64,000 nt of DNA, taken from the NCBI RefSeq assembly GCF_018613895.1, contig NZ_JAGGPH010000003.1, positions 124,001 to 188,000 on the forward strand, given 5' to 3'. The stretch comes from Curtobacterium sp. ISL-83 (GTDB lineage: Bacteria; Actinomycetota; Actinomycetes; Actinomycetales; Microbacteriaceae). Shown in pieces: positions 35,062 through 43,784 of the stretch. Both the position numbers and the translations under genes were made by a program. Under the pieces are notes generated by a model. The model ran no database searches, had not been told where the DNA came from, and saw only the letters and a program-made list of their open reading frames with translations. Position 1 is the first letter of the stretch. Every line of letters starts with the position of its first letter.

Positions 35062-35945
35062 AGTTCTCCGTGTTCACCGCGTCCACCCCCGACTGGACCC
35101 CGGAGCAGGCAGCGACGATCCTCGCCGAGCAGGGCTGGGACGGCATCGAGTGGCGCATCGTCGACGACCGTCCGGACGACGGGGCCGAGGTCCCGTCCGA
35201 GCCCGCGTTCTGGGTCGGCAACCGGTCGACCTGGCAGTTCACCGGCATCCAGGACCGCGTCGGCGAGATCGCGCGGATCACCGACGCCGCGGGGCTCGAG
35301 TACTCGGGCATCGGCGGCTACCGGCAGGCCTCGGACCACGACGGCGTCGAGACCATGCTCTGGGTGACGTCCGAGCTCGGTGCGCGGCAGGTCCGGATCA
35401 CGATGCCGATGTACCGGCAGGAGCGGGAGCACACGGGGGAGACCTACCCGCAGGTCTTCGACCGGACCCGGGCGGACCTGGAGTGGGCGGTCGCCCGCGC
35501 GGCCGAACTCGGCGTCAAGGCGCTGGTCGAGCTCCACCACATGACCATCACCCCGTCGGCGTCGGCGGCGCTCCGGTTGCTCGACGGCCTCGACCCGGCG
35601 CACGTCGGTGTAATCCACGACCTCGGCAACCTCGTCATCGAAGGGCAGGAAGACCACCTGGCCGCGTTCGAGCTCCTCGGCCCGTACCTCGCGCACGCCC
35701 ACGTCAAGAACGCACGGTGGGTCGACACCGGGGACACCCGTGCCGACGGCAGCAGCATCTGGCAGAACGAGTGGGCGCCGCTCCGTTCCGGGCAGGCGTC
35801 GGTATCCGACTACCTCGACGCTCTCCGGCAGGTCGGGTACGACGGGTGGGTCACGATCGAGGACTTCTCGACCGACCTCCCGCTCGAGGCGCGCACGGCC
35901 GACAACCTCGCCTACCTCCGCTCGCTCGTGCCGGTGCCCGCATGA
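35058..35945 (+). CDS. Sugar-phosphate isomerase/epimerase-like TIM-barrel protein
   Basis: 295 residues, starting MKFSVFTASTPDWTPEQAA. Likely metal-binding segments: VELHHMTITPSASA (Glu, His), VGVIHDLGNLVIEG (Asp), LAHAHVKNARW (His) and VTIEDFSTDLP (Glu). GAAGGAG precedes the ATG. It overlaps both neighbours by four bases. Third such barrel in the window and second in this cluster; each dehydrogenase here has an adjacent barrel. Confidence 0.85.
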   Translation: MKFSVFTASTPDWTPEQAATILAEQGWDGIEWRIVDDRPDDGAEVPSEPAFWVGNRSTWQFTGIQDRVGEIARITDAAGLEYSGIGGYRQASDHDGVETMLWVTSELGARQVRITMPMYRQEREHTGETYPQVFDRTRADLEWAVARAAELGVKALVELHHMTITPSASAALRLLDGLDPAHVGVIHDLGNLVIEGQEDHLAAFELLGPYLAHAHVKNARWVDTGDTRADGSSIWQNEWAPLRSGQASVSDYLDALRQVGYDGWVTIEDFSTDLPLEARTADNLAYLRSLVPVPA

Positions 35946-37219
35946 CCCGACGCCCCGGCATCGTGCACGTCGGCATCGGGGCCTTCGCCCGCGCGCACCT
36001 CGCCTGGTACACCGAGCACGCCACAGGCGAGCCCTGGGGCATCACGGCCTTCAGCGGTCGGTCCGCCGGCGCCGCTGACGCCCTCGCGGCGCAGGACGGG
36101 CGGTACACGCTCGTCACCCGCGGCCCGGACGGTGACACCGCGGAGGTGCTCGACGTCCTCGTCGCAGCACACCCGGCCGACGACGTCCGTGCGCTGCGGG
36201 ACGCGGTCGCTTCACCCCGGACGACGATCGTCACCCTGACGGTCACGGAGAACGGGTACCGCGACGGCTCGTCCGTCCCGGAACGCCTGGTCGCCGCCTT
36301 GGCCGCTCGTCGGGACGCTGGCGGGGGGCGCATCGCCCTGATGAGCCTCGACAACCTCACCCACAACGGCGCCGTGCTCGGCGACGCCGTCCGCGCGGCG
36401 GCGGCCGACCCGGCGCTGCGGGACTGGATCGACGCGTCGGTGTCGTTCCCGTCGTCCATGGTCGACCGCATCACCCCGGCGACCACGGCGGACGACGTCG
36501 CGTCGATCGCGGCGCTGCCGGGTGCACTGCCGGACGACACCGTCCCGGTCGTCACTGAGCCGTTCGCCGAGTGGGTGGTCGAGGACGCGTTCGACGGGAT
36601 CGAGCGACCCGCGTGGGAGACCGCCGGCGTCCGGGTCGTGGCCGACGTCACCCCGTACGAGCAGCGGAAGCTGTGGCTCCTCAACGGCTCGCACTCCCTG
36701 CTCGCGTACCTCGGCCTGCAGCTCGGGCACGAGACGGTCGAGCAGGCGATGGCCGACCCGTTCTGCCGCGCGGCGGTCGAGGACCTCTGGGACGAAGCCG
36801 CGCGGGAACTCCCACTGCCGGACGCCGAGGTCGTCGAGGCCCGGGCGGCGCTCGTCGCCCGGTTCGAGAACGCCCGCATCCGCCACACCCTGCGCCAGAT
36901 CGCGGGCAGTGGCTCGCAGAAACTCCCCGTCCGCGTCGTCGACGTGGTGCGGCACCGGTTCGACCGCGATCCGTCCACCGGGATCGGCCCCGGCGCCGCC
37001 ACCGCGATCGCCGCGTGGTGGCTGCACCTGACGACCCAACCCGAGCTGGCGGACGACCCCGGCGCGCCCGGGCCAGACTCGGACGTGCACGACGTCCTCG
37101 GCGTGATCGCGCCCGACCTCGACACCCCACCCGTGGTCGCCGCCGTCTCGGCAGCGGCGGACCGCATCCGCACCGCGGCGGAGACACGCGCCGCGTCCCC
37201 CGAAGGAGCCCGCGCATGA
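35942..37219 (+). CDS. uxuB: Mannitol-dehydrogenase-family reductase, probable fructuronate reductase
   Basis: 425 residues of the long-chain mannitol dehydrogenase family. It starts [20 protein letters not shown], the N-terminal GxGxFxRAH cofactor motif. Catalytic Lys and neighbours are in [20 protein letters not shown]. In the hexuronate context it most likely reduces D-fructuronate (from UxaC) to D-mannonate with NADH, feeding the dehydratase encoded next. Mannitol or tagaturonate activity remains possible. Overlaps neighbours by four bases on both sides. Confidence 0.85.
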   Translation: MTRRPGIVHVGIGAFARAHLAWYTEHATGEPWGITAFSGRSAGAADALAAQDGRYTLVTRGPDGDTAEVLDVLVAAHPADDVRALRDAVASPRTTIVTLTVTENGYRDGSSVPERLVAALAARRDAGGGRIALMSLDNLTHNGAVLGDAVRAAAADPALRDWIDASVSFPSSMVDRITPATTADDVASIAALPGALPDDTVPVVTEPFAEWVVEDAFDGIERPAWETAGVRVVADVTPYEQRKLWLLNGSHSLLAYLGLQLGHETVEQAMADPFCRAAVEDLWDEAARELPLPDAEVVEARAALVARFENARIRHTLRQIAGSGSQKLPVRVVDVVRHRFDRDPSTGIGPGAATAIAAWWLHLTTQPELADDPGAPGPDSDVHDVLGVIAPDLDTPPVVAAVSAAADRIRTAAETRAASPEGARA

Positions 37220-38565
37220 CCGAGACCACCAACCCCGCCGCTCCCGTCCCCGGCGCCCTCGACGACCGCAGCACCGCGGACGCCACGGCCGGGCGTCCCG
37301 ACACGTGGGCGTCCTCGGACCGCGGACAGCTCATCGACCGCGCCGAGGTGATCGTCACCAGCCCGAACCGGAACTTCGTCACGCTGAAGATCACCACGGC
37401 CGACGGCGTCACCGGACTCGGCGACGCGACCCTGAACGGCCGCGAGCTCGCGGCGGCGGCGTACCTGTCCGAGCACGTCGTCCCGCTCCTCCTCGGTCGG
37501 GACGCCAGCCGGATCGAGGACACCTGGCAGTTCCTGTACCGCTCGTCGTACTGGCGCCGTGGGCCGGTGACCATGGCGGCGATCGCGGCGGTCGACATGG
37601 CGCTCTGGGACATCAAGGGCAAGGTCGCGGGGATGCCCGTCTACCAGCTGCTCGGTGGCGCCTCGCGCACGGGGCTCATGGCGTACGGACACGCCTCGGG
37701 CAAGGAACTCCCCGAGCTCTTCGACTCCATCCGGGAGCACCAGTCCGAGGGCTACCGGTCCATCCGGGTGCAGACGGGTGTCCCGGGCCTGGAGTCCATC
37801 TACGGCATCGCGTCGAACAAGACGACCGAGGGCAACAGCGGCGTCCGGTACGACTTCGAGCCGGCGCAGCGCGGGGCCTACCCGGCGATGGAGGACTGGG
37901 ACACCCGCGCCTACCTCCGGCACGTGCCGACGGTGTTCGAGGCCGTCCGCAACGAGTTCGGTCCCGAGCTGCCGCTCCTGCACGACGGGCACCACCGCAT
38001 GACCCCACTGCAGGCCGCGAAGCTCGGCAAGTCGCTCGAGCCGTACGACCTGTTCTGGCTCGAGGACTGCACCCCGGCCGAGAACCAAGAGGCCCTGAAG
38101 CTCGTGCGGCAGCACACCACGACGCCGCTGGCGATCGGCGAGGTCTTCAACACGATCTGGGACTTCAAGGACATCATCCGCGACCAGCTCATCGACTACG
38201 TCCGCGGCGCGGTGACGCACATGGGTGGCATCTCGCCGCTGAAGAAGACGATGGACTACGCCGCGCTCTACCAGGTGAAGTCCGGGTTCCACGGGCCGAC
38301 CGACATCTCGCCGGTCGGGCTGGCCGCCCAGATGCACCTCGGGCTCGCGATCCACAACTTCGGCATCCAGGAGTACATGCAGCACGGTCCCCAGACGAAC
38401 CAGGTCTTCCGGCAGACCTTCACCTTCACAGACGGCTACCTCCACCCCGGCGACGAGCCGGGCCTCGGCGTCTCCCTCGACGTGGACGAGGCGGGGAAGT
38501 ACCCGTACGAGCAGGCGTACCTGCCGTTCAACCGCCTGGCCGACGGCACCGTCCACGACTGGTGA
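37216..38565 (+). CDS. manD: Mannonate dehydratase, enolase-superfamily (ManD/RspA type)
   Basis: 449 residues. The capping domain precedes a modified TIM barrel; metal ligands lie in LLHDGHHRM (Asp), [10 protein letters not shown] (Glu) and [11 protein letters not shown] (Glu), and [12 protein letters not shown] closes the site. ManD proteins dehydrate D-mannonate to 2-keto-3-deoxygluconate. A hydrophilic N-terminal extension of about 35 residues precedes the usual start of the fold. Some members are sugar-acid dehydratases of low activity, but UxaC and UxuB in the same cluster support mannonate. GAAGGAG precedes the ATG. Last gene of the operon, followed by a terminator. Confidence 0.9.
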   Translation: MTETTNPAAPVPGALDDRSTADATAGRPDTWASSDRGQLIDRAEVIVTSPNRNFVTLKITTADGVTGLGDATLNGRELAAAAYLSEHVVPLLLGRDASRIEDTWQFLYRSSYWRRGPVTMAAIAAVDMALWDIKGKVAGMPVYQLLGGASRTGLMAYGHASGKELPELFDSIREHQSEGYRSIRVQTGVPGLESIYGIASNKTTEGNSGVRYDFEPAQRGAYPAMEDWDTRAYLRHVPTVFEAVRNEFGPELPLLHDGHHRMTPLQAAKLGKSLEPYDLFWLEDCTPAENQEALKLVRQHTTTPLAIGEVFNTIWDFKDIIRDQLIDYVRGAVTHMGGISPLKKTMDYAALYQVKSGFHGPTDISPVGLAAQMHLGLAIHNFGIQEYMQHGPQTNQVFRQTFTFTDGYLHPGDEPGLGVSLDVDEAGKYPYEQAYLPFNRLADGTVHDW

Positions 38566-38571
38566 CGTGCC

Positions 38572-38610
38572 GAGGCCGCTCCGCTCGCGTCGTGCGGGCG
38601 GAGCGGCCTC
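38572..38610. terminator. Bidirectional terminator after the hexuronate operon
   Basis: GAGGCCGCTCCGC (38572-38584) pairs perfectly with GCGGAGCGGCCTC (38598-38610), 13 bp, between the convergent manD and protease genes. Confidence 0.85.
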
Positions 38611-38624
38611 GTGGTGACGGACGG

Positions 38625-40994
38625 TCAGTCCTGCGCCCGACGAGCGCGACGCCGTACGAGGACCATGCTCAGCCCACCGATCGTCAGCAGCACGAGCGCG
38701 GCGGAGGCGATGGGGACGACCTCGGCGCCGGTGAAGGCGAGCGCGCCCTGGTGCGCCGTGCCGGCAGCCTCGTCGTCCGCCGTTCCCTGATCCGTGATGC
38801 CTGCGTCGGCATCGCCGCCGACCCCAGGGGGCTCGGTGTCGTTGCCGGGGTCGGTTCCGTCATCGTTGCCGGGGTCGGTCCCGTCGCCGTCGCCGTTGCC
38901 GGGGTCGGTTCCGTCGCCGTCGCCCGGTCCCGAGCCGTCGCCAGGGTCGACCACCGGCGGCTCGGGGTCGTCGCCGACCGTGAAGCGGACGGGAGAGGCC
39001 GAGGCAGATGTCCCGTCGACATGACGAAGCTCCGTCTGCAGCTCGTAGGTCCCGTCGGGCACGCCGGAGACGTCGACGTGCCACGCACCGTCCTGCAGCA
39101 GCCAGCCCGAACCGAGCGCGTACCCGCCGAAACCGGTGTGCCATTCCGTCTCGAAGGCGTTCTCGTCGCCCGACCGTGCGACTGGTCCAGGGATGCGGTG
39201 CGTCCGGGCGCCGTCCCGCACCGGGGAGATCGTGAACGACAGCTCCCGTTCGGCGGTCCCGGTCCCGGTGATCCTGAGCACGCCGTCGTGTCGACCGAGG
39301 GTAGTGTCCGGCCGCGGACTCGTCACGGTCGGTGCGTCGATCGTCGCACCGACGACCTCGATCTCGACGTCCTGCTGCCCGCTCTGGGCGCCGTGGACCG
39401 TCAGGGTCCTCGTGCTCGCGGGGGTCGCGGCTGTGAAGCGCCCGTCGATCCGCACGCGCCCTCGCTCGTCTGCCGTCGTGCGCGGGGCGAGCAGCCCCTC
39501 ACCCTCGAGTGTCACCGTCTCGCCCGGGCTGTAGTTGACGCCGAGGACCGTGAAGTCCTTCCCGGCGCGGACCAGCTCCGGTGCCCCAGCGACCGCGCCC
39601 CGCTCTCGGTCCTCGGCAACCGCGGCGAACGCGTTCACCAGTCCGGCCCCCGAGTCGGCCGGAGTGCCGAGGTCGATCGCTTGGTCGCGCAGCATCGCCC
39701 GGACCTCGGCGGCAGACGCTTCCGGGTGCACCGAGCGCAGCAGCGCGGCCACGCCTGAGACGTGCGGCGCCGCGAACGACGTCCCGTCGACCAGCGCCCA
39801 TCCACCGATGACGTCGCTCGCGGTTTGCTGGCCTGGTCCGCCGATGTCGATCGACCCCTCGCCGTGGTTCGAGAAGATCGCGCGTGGGTAGCCTGCGGCG
39901 TTGCGGAGTGCGGACACCGTGACGACGGCGTCGTGCTCGACGGGGTAGGAGCGGCACCCCTCGGAGACGTCCCGGCGGAACTCCCTTGGGCCGTCGACAG
40001 GGCTGAGGTTGTCGACGGTCTTGTGCGCGAGGTCGTACGACTCGTTGCCGGCGGCTGCGACCATCACGACGTCTTCGCGGTCGGCGTGGTCCATCGCTCG
40101 ACGCAACGCCTCAGCCACGGGGGCCTGGTCGGGATCGCCGTCACACCAGAAGTGCCAGGGGTACACCCAGTAGCTCGCCTGCGCGACCTCGAAGCCGTGG
40201 CGCGCTGCCCACATGTAGGCGCACAGCGACGACTCCGCGTACTGGTCGATGCGGACGGAGGCGAGCGTCACCCCCGGCGCGACGCCGACGATGCCGGTGC
40301 CGTTGTCGGCGGCGGCGACGACTCCCGCGACCGCGGTCCCGTGCCACGGGGTCCCGACCTCCTCAGGACCCCAGGCTGCGGGGGACTGGTCGGGGAGCCC
40401 GTCCGCGGAGCAACCCACCGACAGGGAGGGGTCGACCTGTCCCGCGAGGTCCCGATGCGTGACGTCGATGCCGCTGTCGATGATGCCGACGACGACGTCC
40501 TTGGACCCCCGCTCGATCGACCGGGCGGCCGAGGCGCCGATCGCGTCGTTCCCCCACGACCCTGTCTGGCCGGGGTCGGCGGGCAGCTCGGCCGCGGTCT
40601 CCGCCGACGATCGGGGCGCGTTCCGGCGCATCGCAAGGAGGGGGCTGGTCCGCGTCGGGCCAGCGGACTGCACCCCTATGGAGTCGCGGATGCGAGCGAG
40701 GAACGCAGCGCGATCAGACTGCGCGGTCACGACGCCGATCTCGGGGTACGTGCTGAGCACCGAACCCCCGGCGGCCTCGACGGCCCTGGTCGCCGTGTCC
40801 ACAGCGCCGGCACCGGCGGCGGTGTTCACGACGTAGTTCATTCGGTCGCCGTCCTCGAGGTGCAGACCGGAGCGCCCCGTCGGGGTGGCCACCGCTGCTG
40901 AGGCGAAGAGGGGGGTCAGGCACAGGGCACCGACCGCTGCGGCGACGGCGGCGGCAAGTGGTCGGCGATGAGGGGGATGGCTGCGATGCTGCAT
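38625..40994 (-). CDS. Cell-wall-anchored subtilisin-like serine protease (S8)
   Basis: 789 residues. Signal peptide 1-36, an inhibitor-like propeptide (about 50-110), then the S8 catalytic domain with Asp173 (IIDSGID), His218 (WHGTAVAG), oxyanion Asn317 (AAAGNES) and Ser406 (GTSFAAPHVSG). Ig-like segments follow, and a spacer of GTDPGN/GDGDG repeats spans the wall. The end is a sorting signal: LAFTG at 752-756, a hydrophobic helix and RRRARR. LAxTG is the motif of class E sortases of actinobacteria, so the enzyme should be displayed on the cell surface. The start is 40994, four bases after GGAG. Substrate unknown; S8 proteins of this design often digest host or external protein. Confidence 0.9.
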   Translation of the reverse strand: MQHRSHPPHRRPLAAAVAAAVGALCLTPLFASAAVATPTGRSGLHLEDGDRMNYVVNTAAGAGAVDTATRAVEAAGGSVLSTYPEIGVVTAQSDRAAFLARIRDSIGVQSAGPTRTSPLLAMRRNAPRSSAETAAELPADPGQTGSWGNDAIGASAARSIERGSKDVVVGIIDSGIDVTHRDLAGQVDPSLSVGCSADGLPDQSPAAWGPEEVGTPWHGTAVAGVVAAADNGTGIVGVAPGVTLASVRIDQYAESSLCAYMWAARHGFEVAQASYWVYPWHFWCDGDPDQAPVAEALRRAMDHADREDVVMVAAAGNESYDLAHKTVDNLSPVDGPREFRRDVSEGCRSYPVEHDAVVTVSALRNAAGYPRAIFSNHGEGSIDIGGPGQQTASDVIGGWALVDGTSFAAPHVSGVAALLRSVHPEASAAEVRAMLRDQAIDLGTPADSGAGLVNAFAAVAEDRERGAVAGAPELVRAGKDFTVLGVNYSPGETVTLEGEGLLAPRTTADERGRVRIDGRFTAATPASTRTLTVHGAQSGQQDVEIEVVGATIDAPTVTSPRPDTTLGRHDGVLRITGTGTAERELSFTISPVRDGARTHRIPGPVARSGDENAFETEWHTGFGGYALGSGWLLQDGAWHVDVSGVPDGTYELQTELRHVDGTSASASPVRFTVGDDPEPPVVDPGDGSGPGDGDGTDPGNGDGDGTDPGNDDGTDPGNDTEPPGVGGDADAGITDQGTADDEAAGTAHQGALAFTGAEVVPIASAALVLLTIGGLSMVLVRRRARRAQD
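38836..38950 (-). repeat. In-frame tandem repeats in the protease wall spacer
   Basis: Degenerate 15-27-base units encoding GTDPGN and GDGDG motifs. Repeat number probably varies between strains and would change how far the protease reaches from the wall. Confidence 0.75.
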
Positions 40995-41000
40995 GGAACT

Positions 41001-41040
41001 CCATTCTCTGAAATAGATATATGAGTGTAGGGTCTGATGA
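41001..41040. promoter_or_regulatory. AT-rich divergent region upstream of the protease gene
   Basis: An island containing AAATAGATATATGAG, very unusual in this G+C-rich sequence, lies 7-40 bases upstream of the protease start and contains TATATC-type -10 candidates on the minus strand. No clean -35 is seen, so the exact promoter is uncertain. Confidence 0.4.
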
Positions 41041-41072
41041 CGCCGCGGGAGACGCCCGGGCATGCTGGCTCT

Positions 41073-42119
41073 GTGGAGTTCGCGGAGGTGGCGAGGGAAT
41101 TGCTCCTCGTCGCGCCCGCGGACTTCGTGCGGGAACGCACCGCCCGGCAGCGGGCGACGCGCGGCGCCGACCGAGCCCTCGCGACCGCGATCGGGAAGCT
41201 CCGGAAGCCCGCACCCGCGGCGTGGGTCATCGACCTCCTGGCCCACGAGGGCGCCCTCGATGACGCCGTCGCCCTCGGACCCGCCCTGCGCGAGGCACAG
41301 GCCAGCGCCGACCCCGGGCAGATCGCGACCCTCCGGCGCCAGCGCTCGCAAGTGATCGACGCGCTCGCGCAGGCCGGGGCAGCGCTGGCCGAAGACGCCG
41401 GACACCCGCTCACCCCGGCGGTCCTCGACCAGGTCCGGGCGACGATCGAGTCGGGGATGGCGGACCCGCACGCCGGTGCCGCGATCCGATCGGGATTGCT
41501 CCTCCGGGCGCTGGAGAGCGTCGGCTTCGAGGACGTCGACCTCGACGATGCGCTCGCCGACCCGGACGCGGTGCCCGAGGCCTGGCGGGGGAGCGACGCG
41601 CCTCCGATCCCGATCACCGCGGCGAAGCGTGCACGACGCCGGTCCCGTGCCACCGGTCCGTCCAGAGGGACAGACGCAGCGACCACCGCGCCAGCAGACG
41701 AGCCGAGCGCGGACGCCGAGCCCGCACCGGACGCCGAGCCCCCGCGGGCCGACGACGCACAGCCAGATGACGAACCGCCCCTCGACCGCGGCGCAGCCCG
41801 CGCCGCCGAGACCGCCGCACGCCGTGCCTCCCGCGAGGCCGACACCGCGCTCGACGACGCGGAGTACGCCCTCGAAGCCGCCGAGGAGCGCCGCGCCGAC
41901 CTCGAGCACCGCCACGACGACCTCGCCCGTCGTCACGACGACCTCGAACGCGAGCTGCGTGCCCTCGAGCGCCAGCAGCAGGACCTCGAGGACGAGCAGG
42001 CCGCCCTCACTACCGAGACCGAACGGCTGGAGCGCGCCCGCGACGACGCCGAAGCCGTGAGCGACCGCGCGCGGGACGACCTCGACGCAGCACGACGCGC
42101 CCGCCGCCCCAGCGACTAG
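41073..42119 (+). CDS. Coiled-coil protein of unknown function
   Basis: 348 residues from a GTG start. The N-terminal half (about 1-180) is helical, with FVRERTARQRATRGADRALA and a conserved-looking PAPAAWVIDLLAH. A charged Ala/Pro/Asp-rich linker (about 195-245) follows, then a long coiled coil (about 250-345) with repeated LEHRHDDLARRHDDLERELR. The pattern suggests a structural or nucleoid/cell-envelope organising protein, but no family is recognised. An upstream ATG at 41037 is in frame; I prefer 41073 because CATGCT ends six bases before it. Confidence 0.7.
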   Translation: MEFAEVARELLLVAPADFVRERTARQRATRGADRALATAIGKLRKPAPAAWVIDLLAHEGALDDAVALGPALREAQASADPGQIATLRRQRSQVIDALAQAGAALAEDAGHPLTPAVLDQVRATIESGMADPHAGAAIRSGLLLRALESVGFEDVDLDDALADPDAVPEAWRGSDAPPIPITAAKRARRRSRATGPSRGTDAATTAPADEPSADAEPAPDAEPPRADDAQPDDEPPLDRGAARAAETAARRASREADTALDDAEYALEAAEERRADLEHRHDDLARRHDDLERELRALERQQQDLEDEQAALTTETERLERARDDAEAVSDRARDDLDAARRARRPSD

Positions 42120-42180
42120 AACGCATCACAGGCACGCACACCCCACCGCGACGACGTACGACGCGCCCAACGCGGCCTGG

Positions 42181-42350
42181 TAGTGTTGCTGACTGACTTC
42201 GGCGAGGGCTGCGTACGCGCAGCCGTGATCGACGCAGTGGGAGACCCGGCCCGTCCTGGGAACGCCTCACGCGTGCACGCGTTCGAGTTGCAACACCACA
42301 GACCCCATGACGCCGGACCGACGGCGTCGACCCCGAGACCAGGAGACACC
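42181..42350 (+). promoter_or_regulatory. Promoter box and structured leader of the L25/CTC gene
   Basis: TAGTGT at 42181-42186 looks like a -10 box. The following ~160 bases contain a 7-bp hairpin GGCTGCG/CGCAGCC (42207-42224), a perfect 14-bp palindrome ACGCGTGCACGCGT (42269-42282) and GTTGCAAC, before AGGAG and the ATG. Leaders of ribosomal-protein genes often carry feedback control, but no known motif is recognised here. Confidence 0.4.
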
Positions 42351-42968
42351 ATGGCCGAGAACACGAAGCTCCAGGCGGAAGTCCGCACCAAGTTCGGCAA
42401 GGGTGCTGCCCGCAAGATCCGCGCGGCGAGCAAGATCCCCGCCGTCATCTACGGGCACGGCACCGACCCGCTGCACGTCTCCCTCCCGGGCCACGAGACG
42501 ATGCTCCTCGTGCGTCAGGCGAACGCCATCGTCGAGCTCGACATCGACGGCACCGAGCAGCTCGTCCTCGTGAAGGACGTCCAGCGTGACCCGGTGCGCC
42601 AGATCATCGAGCACATCGACCTCGTGGTCCTCCGCCGCGGCGAGAAGGTCACCGTCTCCGTGCCCGTCGTCGTGCAGGGCGAGTCCTTCTCCGGGACCAT
42701 CCACGTGCAGGAAGAGTCCTCCCTGTCGCTGCTCGTCCTCGCGACGGCCATCCCGGAGCACATCGTCGTCGACGTCGAGGGCCTCGAGGACGGCACGCAG
42801 ATCCGTGCCTCCGAGATCACCCTGCCGGAGGGCGCCGAGCTCGAGACCGACGGTGACGCGATCGTCGTCTCGATCGTCACCCCGCGCGGCACCGCCGACG
42901 ACGACGCCGCTGACGCAGCCTCCGCCGAGGCGGGCGCCGAGTCCGGCGCGTCGAGCGACTCCGAGTAA
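42351..42968 (+). CDS. rplY: 50S ribosomal protein L25 / general stress protein CTC
   Basis: 205 residues of the long CTC form. The N-terminal L25 5S-rRNA-binding domain (about 1-95) includes RTKFGKGAARKIRAASKIPA and VLVKDVQRDPVR; a C-terminal TL5/CTC beta domain follows, then an acidic Ala/Asp/Ser-rich tail. AGGAG lies five bases before the ATG. The long leader upstream could be regulatory. Followed by pth, the common order in this phylum. Confidence 0.94.
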   Translation: MAENTKLQAEVRTKFGKGAARKIRAASKIPAVIYGHGTDPLHVSLPGHETMLLVRQANAIVELDIDGTEQLVLVKDVQRDPVRQIIEHIDLVVLRRGEKVTVSVPVVVQGESFSGTIHVQEESSLSLLVLATAIPEHIVVDVEGLEDGTQIRASEITLPEGAELETDGDAIVVSIVTPRGTADDDAADAASAEAGAESGASSDSE

Positions 42969-43012
42969 GACACCTCCCAGGACATCTGGCCGGCGGTGAT
43001 GGTGCAGTGCGC

Positions 43013-43594
43013 ATGAGCAGCACGCTGATCGTGGTCGGGCTCGGGAACCCCGGGCCCGACTACGCCGGCAACCGCCACAACGTCGGCCAGATGGTCCTCG
43101 ACGAACTCGCGGCCCGCATGGGCGCGACGTTCAAGAAGCACAAGACCCCGAACCAGGTCGCCGAGGGGCGCCTGGTGCCCGGCGGCCCGAAGCTGGTGCT
43201 GGCCAAGCCCGGCTCCTTCATGAACACCTCGGGCGGCCCGGTCTCGGCCGTCCTCGGGTTCTACAGCGCGTCGCCGGACGACCTCGTCGTGGTGCACGAC
43301 GAGCTCGACCTCCCGTTCGACACCGTGCGGCTCAAGGGCAGCGGTGGGCACGGCGGGCACAACGGCCTCCGCGACATCATCAAGGCGACCGGCACGAACG
43401 AGTTCGCCCGCGTGCGGATCGGCATCGGCCGACCCCCCGGGCGCCAGGACCCGGCCGACTTCGTGCTCCGGGACTTCTCGCCCACCGAGAAGAGGTCCCT
43501 GCCGAACCTGCTGGCCGACGGCGCCGACGCGGTCGAGGCCATCGCCGAACTCGGCCTGCTCGGGGCGCAGCAGCGCATCCACGCGCCGTCCTGA
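43013..43594 (+). CDS. pth: Peptidyl-tRNA hydrolase
   Basis: About 193 residues. It releases peptides from stalled peptidyl-tRNA. Family signatures: VVGLGNPGPDYAGNRHNVGQ with the catalytic His in NRHNVG, FMNTSGGPV, and the GSGGHGGHNGLRDI loop followed by RVRIGIGRP. A GTG two codons earlier (43007) could also start translation; I prefer the ATG. It follows L25 by 44 bases and is probably co-transcribed. Confidence 0.94.
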   Translation: MSSTLIVVGLGNPGPDYAGNRHNVGQMVLDELAARMGATFKKHKTPNQVAEGRLVPGGPKLVLAKPGSFMNTSGGPVSAVLGFYSASPDDLVVVHDELDLPFDTVRLKGSGGHGGHNGLRDIIKATGTNEFARVRIGIGRPPGRQDPADFVLRDFSPTEKRSLPNLLADGADAVEAIAELGLLGAQQRIHAPS

Positions 43595-43784
43595 CGCCGC
43601 CACCGACCACCGTTCGCTGACGCCCCTCCGCCCTGGCACGCGACGTCGGGGCCTGGTCCCGGCGACCGGCGTCCGCAGCAGCACACCTCGGCCTGGAGGC
43701 GCGCCCGGACCCCGCCCCGCACGTCCCGTTCGCGACGCGCGGACCGGGCAACGGCTGTCGGGGGCCGCCGGTACCATGGGCTGA

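Noticed and set aside
38836..38950. CRISPR-like array
   Set aside because: Repeats are short, degenerate and in frame with the protease spacer; no separate spacers or cas genes.
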